DNA from: Candidatus Kuenenia stuttgartensis
Lineage (GTDB): Bacteria; Planctomycetota; Planctomycetia; Pirellulales; UBA1268
DNA length: 64,000 bases
Direction of reading: 5' to 3'
Assembly: GCA_945891385.1 (NCBI GenBank)
Contig: CAMDDJ010000009.1
Location: 1-64,000, forward strand
The notes under the pieces are model-generated. The model saw only the letters and a program-made list of their open reading frames with translations. It was not told the origin of the DNA and ran no database searches. The position numbers and the translations under genes were made by a program. Positions 20,283 to 29,364 of this stretch are shown here, one piece after another. Position 1 is the stretch's first letter. Each line of letters begins with the position of its first letter.

Positions 20283-23200
20283 ATGATTCGCCGCATGCTT
20301 GTCCTCACGCTCGGGATCGCGGTCGGCCTCAGCCTCAGCCTCATGGCTGTGGCCGCACGGTCGCAGGTGGTGCTGCCGCCTACGGTCGGTCTCCCGCCAC
20401 GGGCCTCGCTCGTGCCGGGGCCGGGCTATGACCTCACGCTCGAGACGCTCGCCAAAGGTGACTACTCCGCGGCCCTCGAGTTCGCCGAGCGGACCGCCTC
20501 TGGCAGCATTCGGATCGGCGCCGATCGCTGGATCGATTCGATCCCGGCGGCGACGGTCGTGGGGGAATGCCTGTTCGAACTCGGCCGATACCGCGAGGCG
20601 GTGGCTCGCTATGAAGAGGCGCTGACGCTCCAGGCCGCCTATTCGCAGTGGCTCCTGGCGGTCCAGTTTCCGCAGCAGCCTCTGCAGCCGCTGCGACGAC
20701 CCCGGGCGGCCGGCTGGGGCCGGAGTCAACGCGGCACCGCGCCGGCCGAGCTTCCCGAGCGGATGACGATCCGTCAGAAAGCGCCCGACGTGCAGGAAAC
20801 GCTCCAGAAGGGAGGCGTGCTTGCGTCCGACTACGACCGCCCGGTGCGGCCGCAGGAGATCGTCCGCGGCCTGGCGATCGCCGCGTATCGCTTCGGCAGC
20901 ATCATGGGCGAACTCGGCCACGACAATCCCGCGCTCGACGCCGCCGCCCGGGGATTGGCCAAGCGGCCTGCGTTGCAGAACCACTATTCGCAGGCTTGGA
21001 TCGACGTGCCGCTCGGCATCGCGCTCTGGGCCCAGGGCAAGCCCGACCAGGCGCAGCCCCTCCTCACTCGCGGCCTCATGATCGGCAACCAGCTCGATCA
21101 TCCTCTCACCGCCTGGTCACTCATCGTGCTCGGCCGGATCGCGCTCGATGCCGACCGCTTCGACGACGCGGCGAAGTATTTCGAGGAGGCGACTTATACA
21201 GCTGCCGACTACGGCGACCTGCGGGCGCTGGAGGAGGCCTTCGAACTCGCCTGGCAGGCCGGTCATCTGGCGGGTGTGCGGGGCGTGCCGCCGACGATTC
21301 GACTCGCGGCCGATGCAACCCGCGGAGGTCCGCCGGCGATCCGGGCCCGGCTCGTGGCGATGCAGGCCGAGGCGGCCGCGACGGCTGGCGATCGGCAGAC
21401 GGCCGAGACAGCCCTCAAGGCGATCGACGGGCGGCTCCTGCGGGGGGAAGCGGGCCGCGGCTCGTTGGGCTGGATCACGGCTTCCGCGACGGCGATGGTT
21501 TCCTATTCCGGCGGCGATCTGCCGGCGGGCGATGCGGCGCTCGATCAGGCGATCACGATCGCGCGGGGCCGCTCGCTCGTCTTGTTTCGCCTGGGCCAGC
21601 TCGTCGATCTCGTGCGGGCGGGTTCCAACCGTATTTCCGACCGGCAGGCCGATGGCTGGTTTGCGGCCTGGCTCGCAGATCCCTCGCCCCGCGGATTTGC
21701 GGCCGATCCGATCGGCAGCCTCGCCCTGCTCACGGCCCCGCGGGAGGCGGCCTTCGACACCTGGGTGGCCGTCGCCGGTCGTCGCGGCAACGAGGAGGCC
21801 CTGGCGGCCGCCGAGGCGACGATGCGGGAGCGGTGGATTGCGGCCCGGCCCCTGGGTGGGCGGCGAACCGCGATCCTCCGACTGCTCGCGGCCGACCGCC
21901 GCTCGCTCGAGCCGGCCGAGGCGGCCAGACGCGACTCGCTCGTGGCCGGCACGGCAGGCCTCGATGCGATCCTGACGCGGTCGGCCCAACTGCGGGCCGA
22001 CCTGGCCGTCGCCGTGGCTGCGGCTCCGGAGGGTGTCGGCGTGGGCGGTGAGCCCGCTCCGTGGCGCGACTATGCCGATGTCTCCGCGCGGCTCCAGCAG
22101 GTGATCGCCGGGCTTGCGATCAACCGGCAGGCCGCGGCGCCGGCGTTTCCTCCGCTGCTGCCCACGACCGAGATCCGGCGGCGGCTGGCGAAGGGGCAGG
22201 CCCTGCTCTCGTTTCACTGGACCGCGTCCGGACTCTTCGCTGCATTCGAGACCAGCGATCGGCTCGTGGCCTGGCAGGTGCGGCAGGCGGCTGGTCTCCC
22301 CGGCGAACTCACTGTGCTCGCCCGCGAACTCGGCCTCAACGAGCGGCTGCAGGTCGTGGGGAGCGAGCGGTTGGCGAGCGGCGATTGGCAGGGCTCGGCT
22401 GTGCGGCTCGAACGGATGCTGTTCGAGAACTCAAGGGGTGTGTCGTTGGCTGACGGGATCGAGGAGCTCGTGATCGTGCCCGACGGCTGGCTCTGGTACC
22501 TGCCATTCGAGATTCTCCCCATCACATCGATCCAGGCCGGCGACGAGGCTCGGCCGCTTCGGGATCTCTGCCGGATTCGCTACGCACCCACGCGGAGCCT
22601 GGCCGTCTTGCGGTTCGAGCCGCGTGGTCCGGGGCTAGCGGGCGGAGTCGTGGGCCGTATGACCCGCGGCGAGAAGCCGGCCGTGGGCGTCGAGTCGATG
22701 GAGGCGATGCTCGCCGGCGTCGATCGCCGGGTGGTGATCGAGCCGATCGCTGCGGCCCCGCCACCAGCGCTCGTGGGATCGCTTGTCGATTCGCTCGTGA
22801 TCGCCGACGAATTGGCCGCGATCGATACCGTCTCGATGCCGATGCTCGCCGGGGGCGCCGGGCGGCAGGGCATCGCGGTCGCCGACTGGCTCGCACCGCC
22901 GATCAAGCAGCCGCAGCGGGTGATCCTTCCGGGCCTGCAGTCGGCGGTTGCCGGAGCGCTCGCCAAGCCGCCGCCGCGGCCGGGCAGTGAACTCTTTCTC
23001 CTCGCCACCGATCTGATCGCCGCAGGGGCTCACACGGCCGTGATCTCGCGGTGGCGAATGGGGGGCCTGACCGCGACGCAGTTGGTGCAGGAATTCCTCC
23101 GCGAGGCGACCCACGGCGAGGCGGCGGCCGCCGCCTGGCAACGGGCGGTGGACGTGATGTTGCCCGAGCCACCCGACCTGGCCCGGGAGCCTCGGCTCGA

Positions 23201-23480
23201 AAGCGACGCCGATGCCGTGCCACGCGACTCGCGTCATCCACTTTTCTGGAGCGGCTATCTGCTCGTCGACTGCGGCGGCGGGGTCTACGAGCCGGCGGCC
23301 GCTCCGCCGGGCCGGCCCGTGCCGCCGCGGGCGGGCGTGGCACCGCCAGAGCCTCGGCCACCGACCCAGCCGGGGGCCGCTCCGGCACAGGGGCCGATGC
23401 CACCCGCGATCCTCGCACCGCCGCCAACGAATCAGACGCCACCTCCCACGCCCGCACTGCCGCCGCGGGACGAGCCATGA
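20283..23480 (+). CDS. TPR/CHAT-domain protein with Pro-rich C-terminus
   Basis: Signal-like N-terminus, repeat region, C-terminal ELFLLATDLIAAGAHTAVISRWRMGG...HPLFWSGYLLVDCGG typical of CHAT. Confidence 0.75.
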   Translation: MIRRMLVLTLGIAVGLSLSLMAVAARSQVVLPPTVGLPPRASLVPGPGYDLTLETLAKGDYSAALEFAERTASGSIRIGADRWIDSIPAATVVGECLFELGRYREAVARYEEALTLQAAYSQWLLAVQFPQQPLQPLRRPRAAGWGRSQRGTAPAELPERMTIRQKAPDVQETLQKGGVLASDYDRPVRPQEIVRGLAIAAYRFGSIMGELGHDNPALDAAARGLAKRPALQNHYSQAWIDVPLGIALWAQGKPDQAQPLLTRGLMIGNQLDHPLTAWSLIVLGRIALDADRFDDAAKYFEEATYTAADYGDLRALEEAFELAWQAGHLAGVRGVPPTIRLAADATRGGPPAIRARLVAMQAEAAATAGDRQTAETALKAIDGRLLRGEAGRGSLGWITASATAMVSYSGGDLPAGDAALDQAITIARGRSLVLFRLGQLVDLVRAGSNRISDRQADGWFAAWLADPSPRGFAADPIGSLALLTAPREAAFDTWVAVAGRRGNEEALAAAEATMRERWIAARPLGGRRTAILRLLAADRRSLEPAEAARRDSLVAGTAGLDAILTRSAQLRADLAVAVAAAPEGVGVGGEPAPWRDYADVSARLQQVIAGLAINRQAAAPAFPPLLPTTEIRRRLAKGQALLSFHWTASGLFAAFETSDRLVAWQVRQAAGLPGELTVLARELGLNERLQVVGSERLASGDWQGSAVRLERMLFENSRGVSLADGIEELVIVPDGWLWYLPFEILPITSIQAGDEARPLRDLCRIRYAPTRSLAVLRFEPRGPGLAGGVVGRMTRGEKPAVGVESMEAMLAGVDRRVVIEPIAAAPPPALVGSLVDSLVIADELAAIDTVSMPMLAGGAGRQGIAVADWLAPPIKQPQRVILPGLQSAVAGALAKPPPRPGSELFLLATDLIAAGAHTAVISRWRMGGLTATQLVQEFLREATHGEAAAAAWQRAVDVMLPEPPDLAREPRLESDADAVPRDSRHPLFWSGYLLVDCGGGVYEPAAAPPGRPVPPRAGVAPPEPRPPTQPGAAPAQGPMPPAILAPPPTNQTPPPTPALPPRDEP

Positions 23481-24352
23481 GTGGCAGTGAGGCATGGGGC
23501 CTGCTCGTGCTCCTCGCCTCCGGCTTCCTGGCCGGCGGCATCAACGCCGTCGCCGGTGGGGGCACGATCCTGACCTTCGCCGTGCTCTCGGCGATTCTGC
23601 CGCCCGATGCAAGCCGGCTCGTGACGGCCAACGTGACGAGCAAGATCGGGCTCTGGCCCGGCGCCGTCGCCGCGGCCTGGGCCTACCGCGGTTCCCGAGA
23701 CTCGCAGCCGACGTGGGCTCGGTGGCTCGTACTCCCGAGCGGCGTCGGCGCGGTGATCGGCGTGGTGCTGCTCCGGGTGTTGCCCAAGGAGTCGTTCGAC
23801 GCCGTCGTGCCGTGGCTGATCCTGCTGGCCGCCGTGCTGTTCGCGGTGCAGCCGCAGCTCACGAAGATCGCCCTGGCGGTGGTGCGACGGTCGCGGCCGG
23901 CGGGCGAGCCCAGCGCCGCGGCCGGTGACCCGGGGCGTCAGGCGAGCGATCGTCGGGCGTCGCTTCCGATGGGCCGTTTCGCCCTCGTCTTCGCGCTCCA
24001 GTTTCTGGTCGGAATCTACGGCGGCTACTTCGGCGCCGGGATCGGCATCCTGATGCTCGGCACGCTCGCCCTGCTCGGGCTGGGAGACGTGCACTCGCTC
24101 AACGCCTCCAAGAACCTGCTCGGGGCGGTCGTCAACGGCGTGGCCGGCCTCGTGCTCGTGGCCGTTGCGGTTGGCGGCGGCTTCGGAGTGTCGTGGCTCC
24201 ACGTGGCGATTCTTGCCGCCGGCTCGACTGCGGGGGGCGTGGTCGTGTCGCATGTGGCCCAGCGGCTGCCCGCGGCTGTCGTTCGCCGGCTCGTGTCGAT
24301 CATCGCCTTCGCCCTGGCCGGCTATCATTTCTGGCGGGAGTGGAGCGGCTGA
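23477..24352 (+). CDS. TauE/SafE-family sulfite exporter / membrane transporter
   Basis: GINAVAGGGTILTFAVL, FLVGIYGGYFGAGIGILML; 4-bp ATGA overlap with upstream gene. Confidence 0.92.
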   Translation: MSGSEAWGLLVLLASGFLAGGINAVAGGGTILTFAVLSAILPPDASRLVTANVTSKIGLWPGAVAAAWAYRGSRDSQPTWARWLVLPSGVGAVIGVVLLRVLPKESFDAVVPWLILLAAVLFAVQPQLTKIALAVVRRSRPAGEPSAAAGDPGRQASDRRASLPMGRFALVFALQFLVGIYGGYFGAGIGILMLGTLALLGLGDVHSLNASKNLLGAVVNGVAGLVLVAVAVGGGFGVSWLHVAILAAGSTAGGVVVSHVAQRLPAAVVRRLVSIIAFALAGYHFWREWSG

Positions 24353-24393
24353 TCCGAGCCGCCCCGCTTCTGCCCGCCCTGAGCTCCGCCCGC

Positions 24394-25284
24394 ATGCTCG
24401 TCGCCACCGACCGTCTCACGAAACGCTACGGGTCCTTCACCGCGCTCGATGCCTGCTCGCTGTCCGTCCACGGCGGCGAGGTGTTCGGCCTGCTCGGGCC
24501 GAACGGCGCGGGCAAGACGACGCTCCTGCGGCTCTTGCTCGGCTACCTTGCACCCACCTCGGGTTCGGCCACCGTGGTCGGCCACGACATCGCCACCGAC
24601 TCGCTCGGCGTGCGGAGCAAGGTGGCCTACCTGCCGGGCGAGGCCCGGCTCTTCCGCCGGATGAACGGCCGCGAGGTGCTCGACTTCTTCGCCCGACTGC
24701 GGCCCGCCTGCAGCCGCTCGGCGGCCGGCCGGGTGGCCGAACGGCTCGGGCTCGACGTTTCGCGGCAGGTGGCCCGGATGAGCACGGGGATGCGGCAGAA
24801 GCTGGCGCTGGCGACGGTGCTCGCCACGGACGTGCCGCTTGTGATCCTCGACGAACCCACTGCCAATCTCGATCCGACCGCGCGGGCGGAGGTGCTTGAC
24901 TTGGTTCGCGAGGCCAATGCCGCGGGTAAGACGGTGATCTTCTCGTCGCACGTCCTCTCGGAGGTGGAAGAGACCTGCGGCCGCGTCGCAATCCTGCGGG
25001 CAGGCCGGCTCGTGCACGAGCAGTCGATCGCCGAAATCCGCCGCGGCCATCGGATCCGCGCCCGGCTGACGGGCTCCTTTGCGGGAGTGCCGGCCGATTT
25101 CGACGGGCACGTGCGGATCGTCGACCGGCGGTCCGACGCGGCCGGCGCCGAGCGACTGGTGTTCGAGGCGGCCGAGTCGCTGGCACCGCTGCTCGGCTGG
25201 CTGGCCACGCTGCCGCTGGCGGAGGTCGAGATCGAGCCGATCGGCCTGGCGGCCGTCTACGATCGCTTCCACCGTGGCGGCTGA
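24394..25284 (+). CDS. ABC transporter ATP-binding protein
   Basis: Walker A GPNGAGKTT, signature-like RMSTGMRQKLALA, Walker B VILDEPTANLD. Confidence 0.95.
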   Translation: MLVATDRLTKRYGSFTALDACSLSVHGGEVFGLLGPNGAGKTTLLRLLLGYLAPTSGSATVVGHDIATDSLGVRSKVAYLPGEARLFRRMNGREVLDFFARLRPACSRSAAGRVAERLGLDVSRQVARMSTGMRQKLALATVLATDVPLVILDEPTANLDPTARAEVLDLVREANAAGKTVIFSSHVLSEVEETCGRVAILRAGRLVHEQSIAEIRRGHRIRARLTGSFAGVPADFDGHVRIVDRRSDAAGAERLVFEAAESLAPLLGWLATLPLAEVEIEPIGLAAVYDRFHRGG

Positions 25285-25291
25285 GAGTCTC

Positions 25292-26446
25292 TCAAAACCC
25301 GCTTGAGCGGCTGGCGAGCGGTGGGTAGTCCCGCGGGGCCGGCCCCGAATAGACCGAGAGCGGGCGGATCAGGCGGTTGTCGCCAATCTGTTCGATCACG
25401 TGCGCCGTCCAGCCGCTCATCCGGGCCACCACGAAGATCGGGGTGAACACCTTCACAGGCAGGCCCAGCGCGTGATACACGCGGGCGGCGGGCCAGTCGA
25501 GGTTGGGCTTCAAGGCCTTGCGTTCGAGCATGATCGCCTCGACCTCGGCGGCCAGGGCCTCGAGCCCGTCGGCCTGCGTGCCCGACACCATCGCCCGGCA
25601 CATCTCGCCGAGCAGTTTCGCCCGCACGTCGCCATCTTTGTAGACGCGGTGGCCGAAGCCCATCACCACCCGCTTGGCTGCAAACTGCTCCTCAACCCAG
25701 GGGCGGGCCCGGTCGGCCGAGCCGATCTCGCCGAGCACTTCCAGCACCTTCTCGTTGGCACCTCCGTGGAGCGGGCCCTTGAGCGTGCCGATCGCCGCGG
25801 TGATCGCCGAATGCATGTCGGAGCCGGTCGAGACGACCGTGCGGGCCGCGAAGGTCGAGGCGTTGAACTCGTGCTCGGCGTAGAGGACGAGCGTGGTGCC
25901 GAAGATCGCGGCCTCGGCGGCCGTCGGCGGGCGGCCGGTGAGCCGCTCGAGCAGGGCGGCGGCGAGCGGTGCGTCTGGCCAGGCCGCCACCGGGCGGCCG
26001 GAGGTCATGTCGATCCAGGCGGCGAGCAACGCGGCCACCTGGCCGATCAGCCGCTCGGCCTGGGCGACGAGCGCGGCCGCGGGGCCGGGCGTGTCGTCGC
26101 GTTCCACGAGGCCGAGCATGCTCACGCCGGTGCGGAGCGCGTCCATCGGTGCGGCGTGGGGCTCGGTGACGGCGAGGCGTTCGAGCGCGTCGAGCACCGC
26201 GCTCGGAAGATGCGCTGCCGCGGCCGCGATTCTCCTCTGCAGTCCATCTCGCTCGGCCGCGGTCGGCAACTCGCCATGGAGCAGCAGAAACGCCACCTCC
26301 TCGAAGTCGCCGGCCCGAGCCAATGGCTCGATGTCGTAGCCGCGGTAGCGGAGCGTGCCGGAGAGCGAGCAGATCGCCGTCTGTCCAGCCACCACGCCGG
26401 CCAGGCCCTTGGCAAACGCGGTCGGAGTCGGTTCGGAAGCGGCCAT
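25292..26446 (-). CDS. prpC: Citrate/2-methylcitrate synthase
   Basis: GVVAGQTAICSL..LRYRGYDI, HEFNASTFAARTVVSTGSDMHSAITAAIGTLKGPLHGGANE, MGFGHRVYKDGDVRAKLL. Confidence 0.88.
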   Translation of the reverse strand: MAASEPTPTAFAKGLAGVVAGQTAICSLSGTLRYRGYDIEPLARAGDFEEVAFLLLHGELPTAAERDGLQRRIAAAAAHLPSAVLDALERLAVTEPHAAPMDALRTGVSMLGLVERDDTPGPAAALVAQAERLIGQVAALLAAWIDMTSGRPVAAWPDAPLAAALLERLTGRPPTAAEAAIFGTTLVLYAEHEFNASTFAARTVVSTGSDMHSAITAAIGTLKGPLHGGANEKVLEVLGEIGSADRARPWVEEQFAAKRVVMGFGHRVYKDGDVRAKLLGEMCRAMVSGTQADGLEALAAEVEAIMLERKALKPNLDWPAARVYHALGLPVKVFTPIFVVARMSGWTAHVIEQIGDNRLIRPLSVYSGPAPRDYPPLASRSSGF

Positions 26447-27390
26447 CAGTCGTCTCCTCGGGCGGCGGCGGGGCCGGCCAGGTGTCGGTCGGGGTCGGCG
26501 GGATCGTAGCCGAGCATCTCGTAGAGCTCCTCGCGAGACTGCATCAGGTCGAGCAGGCTCTCCTGCGTGCCCTCGTCGGCGAGCACGGCGAGGCCCGCCT
26601 CCATCGCCTTCATCGCCAGCCGCAGGAGCGTGACCGGATAGAGCACCGCGCCAAAGCCAACCTTCGCGAGGTCGGGGATCGAGATCAGCGGACTCTTGCC
26701 AAACTCCGTCATGTTGGCCAAGAGCAGCGGCCCGCCGGCGAACTCGCGGCCGAGCTGCATGAACTCATCGCGGGCCGGCAGCGCTTCGGGGAAGAGCCAG
26801 TCGGCCCCGGCCGCCGTGTAGGCATGCAGTCGGGCCAGCAGATCGTCCAGGCCCGTCACGCTGCGGGCGTCGCTGCGGGCGATGATCACCGTCGCGGCAT
26901 CGCGGCGGCCGGCGGTCGCGGCGGCGATCCGCTCCCGCATCAGGCCAGGGTCGATCACCTGCTTGCCGCCGAGGTGGCCGCACCGCTTGCCACCGGCGCC
27001 GAGCCCGGGCTGGTCTTCGAGCTGCACGGCGGCGGCGCCGGCCTCCTCGAGCAGCCTCACGGTCTCCGCGACCTCGGCCGGCTCGCCGAAGCCGGTATCG
27101 GCATCGACCACAATCGGGATCGTCGTGGCTCGGGCGAGGATCCGGGTCTGCTCGATGAGCTGATCGCGGGTGAAGAGCCCGATGTCGGGCACGCCCAGCG
27201 TGCCGGCGGAGAAGGCCGCACCCGAGAGATAGACCGCGTCGAAGCCGGCCGCCTCGACGAGCTTGGCGGCCAGCGCGAACGGGGCCCCGACGATGCCGAG
27301 CGTTTCGGCGGTGGCCTGCGCCCGGAGGGCGGCGCCGCCGCCTGCCGTGGCGAGACCAAAGGGAGCGGGGGCGGGTGTGGAGTGGGCCAT
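26446..27390 (-). CDS. prpB: Methylisocitrate lyase (PEP mutase/ICL family)
   Basis: FDAVYLSGAAFSAGTLGVPDIGLFT, PIVVDADTGFGE, VQLEDQ..KRCGHLGGK. Confidence 0.9.
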   Translation of the reverse strand: MAHSTPAPAPFGLATAGGGAALRAQATAETLGIVGAPFALAAKLVEAAGFDAVYLSGAAFSAGTLGVPDIGLFTRDQLIEQTRILARATTIPIVVDADTGFGEPAEVAETVRLLEEAGAAAVQLEDQPGLGAGGKRCGHLGGKQVIDPGLMRERIAAATAGRRDAATVIIARSDARSVTGLDDLLARLHAYTAAGADWLFPEALPARDEFMQLGREFAGGPLLLANMTEFGKSPLISIPDLAKVGFGAVLYPVTLLRLAMKAMEAGLAVLADEGTQESLLDLMQSREELYEMLGYDPADPDRHLAGPAAARGDD

Positions 27391-27511
27391 CGGAGCTCGG
27401 CAGGGGTATTCTGGCGGGCTCGCCGCAGCGGCGAGCGTGAGCGGACCGTTATAGAGGCTCGCCTCCCGACCTGCATCCCATGCGTCCCGAGAGCCGAAAG
27501 GCGTTCGAGGC

Positions 27512-29167
27512 ATGATGACCGATCCTTCGACCGAGTCCGGCCGTTTGCAGTCGGATACGCCGCGCCCGGATCAGGGCTCGTGGCTTGCGACGCTCGGCAG
27601 CCTGGCCGAGATCCTGGCGATCACAGTGGTGTTCGCCGCGGCGGCTGCCTGGCCCGTGCCCGACAGCAACGAGCCGGTCTACCTCACGAAGGCGCGGCAT
27701 GCGGCGGATCCCGCGTGGGCAGAAGGGGATTTCTTTCTCGAATCGCCCGACGCACACGGCGTCTTCTATCTGCTGATGGGGCCGCTCGCCGCGGCGCTCC
27801 CGCTCGACCAGGCGGCCTGGGTGGGACGGGTGCTCGGGTGGCTGGCGGTGGCGATCGGCTTTCGGCATGCCGTGCTCCCGCTCCTCCCGGGCGAGTCGGC
27901 TGGTCGCGGTGGCACCTGGCAGCGGCTGGTGGCAGCGGCAGTCTTCTCGCTTGCGCTCCGGCACACGACGGCGGCGGGCGAGTGGGTGCTCGGAGGTTGT
28001 GAGGCGAAAGTGTTTGCCTGGGCGCTCATGCTCGGCGGGCTGGGCGAGTGGCTGCGCGACCGGTTCGCCTGGGCCTGGTGTCTGTTGGGCGCCGCTACGG
28101 CCTTCCATCCGCTCGTGGGCGGCTGGGCGCTCGTGGCGACGAGCCTCGCGCGGCTGTTCACGCCCCCGGTGTTGAAGCCGGTCTCCAACCTGGGCCTGGC
28201 GGCGGCGCTTGTGCTCACCGGCTGCCTGCTTGCAGCCGCCGGCGTGTGGCCCGCGCTTGCGCTCAACGCCGGTGCGGATGCGGTGACGAAGTCCGAGGCG
28301 GCGCGGATCTACGTGGCCGAGCGGCTTCCTCACCATCTGCTGCCGCGGTTGTTCGGCCCCGGCCTGATCGCCCGCCACGTGCTCGCGATCATCGCCTGGT
28401 GGCTCCTCTCCCGGGCCGAGCCGACGAGCCCAGCCCGTGGCCGGCTGATCACCTTTACGCTCGCCGCGCTCGGCATCTCGCTGGCCGGTGTCGTGATTTC
28501 GCTCATCGAGCCGTGGGCGCCGACCGTCGCCTATCAGGTGCTGCGGTATTACTGGTTTCGCCTGGGCGACGTGGCCGTGCCTCTGGCCCACGCCGCCACC
28601 GTCGCGGCGGTACTTGGCAGCGACGCTGCGATCCGGCGGATCCTGCCGCTGTCCCCGCAGGTGGTGCGGGGCATCGTGGCGGTGTTGCTCGTGGCCGACT
28701 TCGCCGCCCAGTCAACCCACTGGCCGCTGCCGACTCGCAGCCTGCCGGCCCGGAGCGACCAGCGGGTGATCGCCCCGGCCTGGGCCGACATCTGCGACTG
28801 GGTGAAGAACCATGCCGAGCCGGGCGACTGCGTGCTCACGCCGCAGGGGGCGGGCAACTTCACCTGGCGCACCGGGTTGCCGGAGGTGGTGTGCTGGAAG
28901 AACAGCCCGCAGGATGCCGCCTCGCTCGTGGCCTGGCGTCAGCGGTTCATCGACTGCTACTCCCGCGACGGCTCGTGGCTGAATCGCGTGCCCTCGACGG
29001 CCGATATCGGCGCGGAGCGGCTCAGGCTCGTGGCCGACCGTTACGGGGCCACACTCGCGATCGTGCCGCTGACCACCCCAGGGCTCGATGAACTGCCCTT
29101 CGAGCGGCTCCATGCCAACGGCCACTACGCCGTGCTCAGGCTTGAGCATCCCCCTAGCAGGCAGTGA
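27512..29167 (+). CDS. Multi-pass membrane protein (hypothetical)
   Basis: 551 aa with many hydrophobic segments and conserved soluble C-terminus CVLTPQGAGNFTWRTGLPEVVCWKN. Confidence 0.7.
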   Translation: MMTDPSTESGRLQSDTPRPDQGSWLATLGSLAEILAITVVFAAAAAWPVPDSNEPVYLTKARHAADPAWAEGDFFLESPDAHGVFYLLMGPLAAALPLDQAAWVGRVLGWLAVAIGFRHAVLPLLPGESAGRGGTWQRLVAAAVFSLALRHTTAAGEWVLGGCEAKVFAWALMLGGLGEWLRDRFAWAWCLLGAATAFHPLVGGWALVATSLARLFTPPVLKPVSNLGLAAALVLTGCLLAAAGVWPALALNAGADAVTKSEAARIYVAERLPHHLLPRLFGPGLIARHVLAIIAWWLLSRAEPTSPARGRLITFTLAALGISLAGVVISLIEPWAPTVAYQVLRYYWFRLGDVAVPLAHAATVAAVLGSDAAIRRILPLSPQVVRGIVAVLLVADFAAQSTHWPLPTRSLPARSDQRVIAPAWADICDWVKNHAEPGDCVLTPQGAGNFTWRTGLPEVVCWKNSPQDAASLVAWRQRFIDCYSRDGSWLNRVPSTADIGAERLRLVADRYGATLAIVPLTTPGLDELPFERLHANGHYAVLRLEHPPSRQ

Positions 29168-29286
29168 AACAAGTCTGCCGCCGCAGGATGCGGCGCTCGC
29201 GGCCCAGGAAACCCTTGGCGTTTCCTGCGGTCGCCCGAGTGGAAAAAGGCCATGGAAGGCTTTTTCCACGGACAGCAAGGTGCGCC

Positions 29287-29364
29287 GGCTCGGGGGCGGC
29301 AAAAGTCGCGTCGCGGGCGAGGATACGCCCCGATTGCTCCGCGAGCGTTCGCCGACCCCCGAGC
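29287..29364 (+). repeat. Dispersed ~79-bp palindromic repeat, copy C
   Basis: GGCTCGGGGGCGGCAAAAGTCGCGTCGCGGGCGAGGATACGCCCCGATTGCTCCGCGAGCGTTCGCCGACCCCCGAGC; abuts the MCP stop codon. Confidence 0.92.

Noticed and set aside
25400-28002. Long + strand ORFs 25400..26509 and 26323..28002
   Set aside because: Antisense to prpC/prpB; shadow ORFs.
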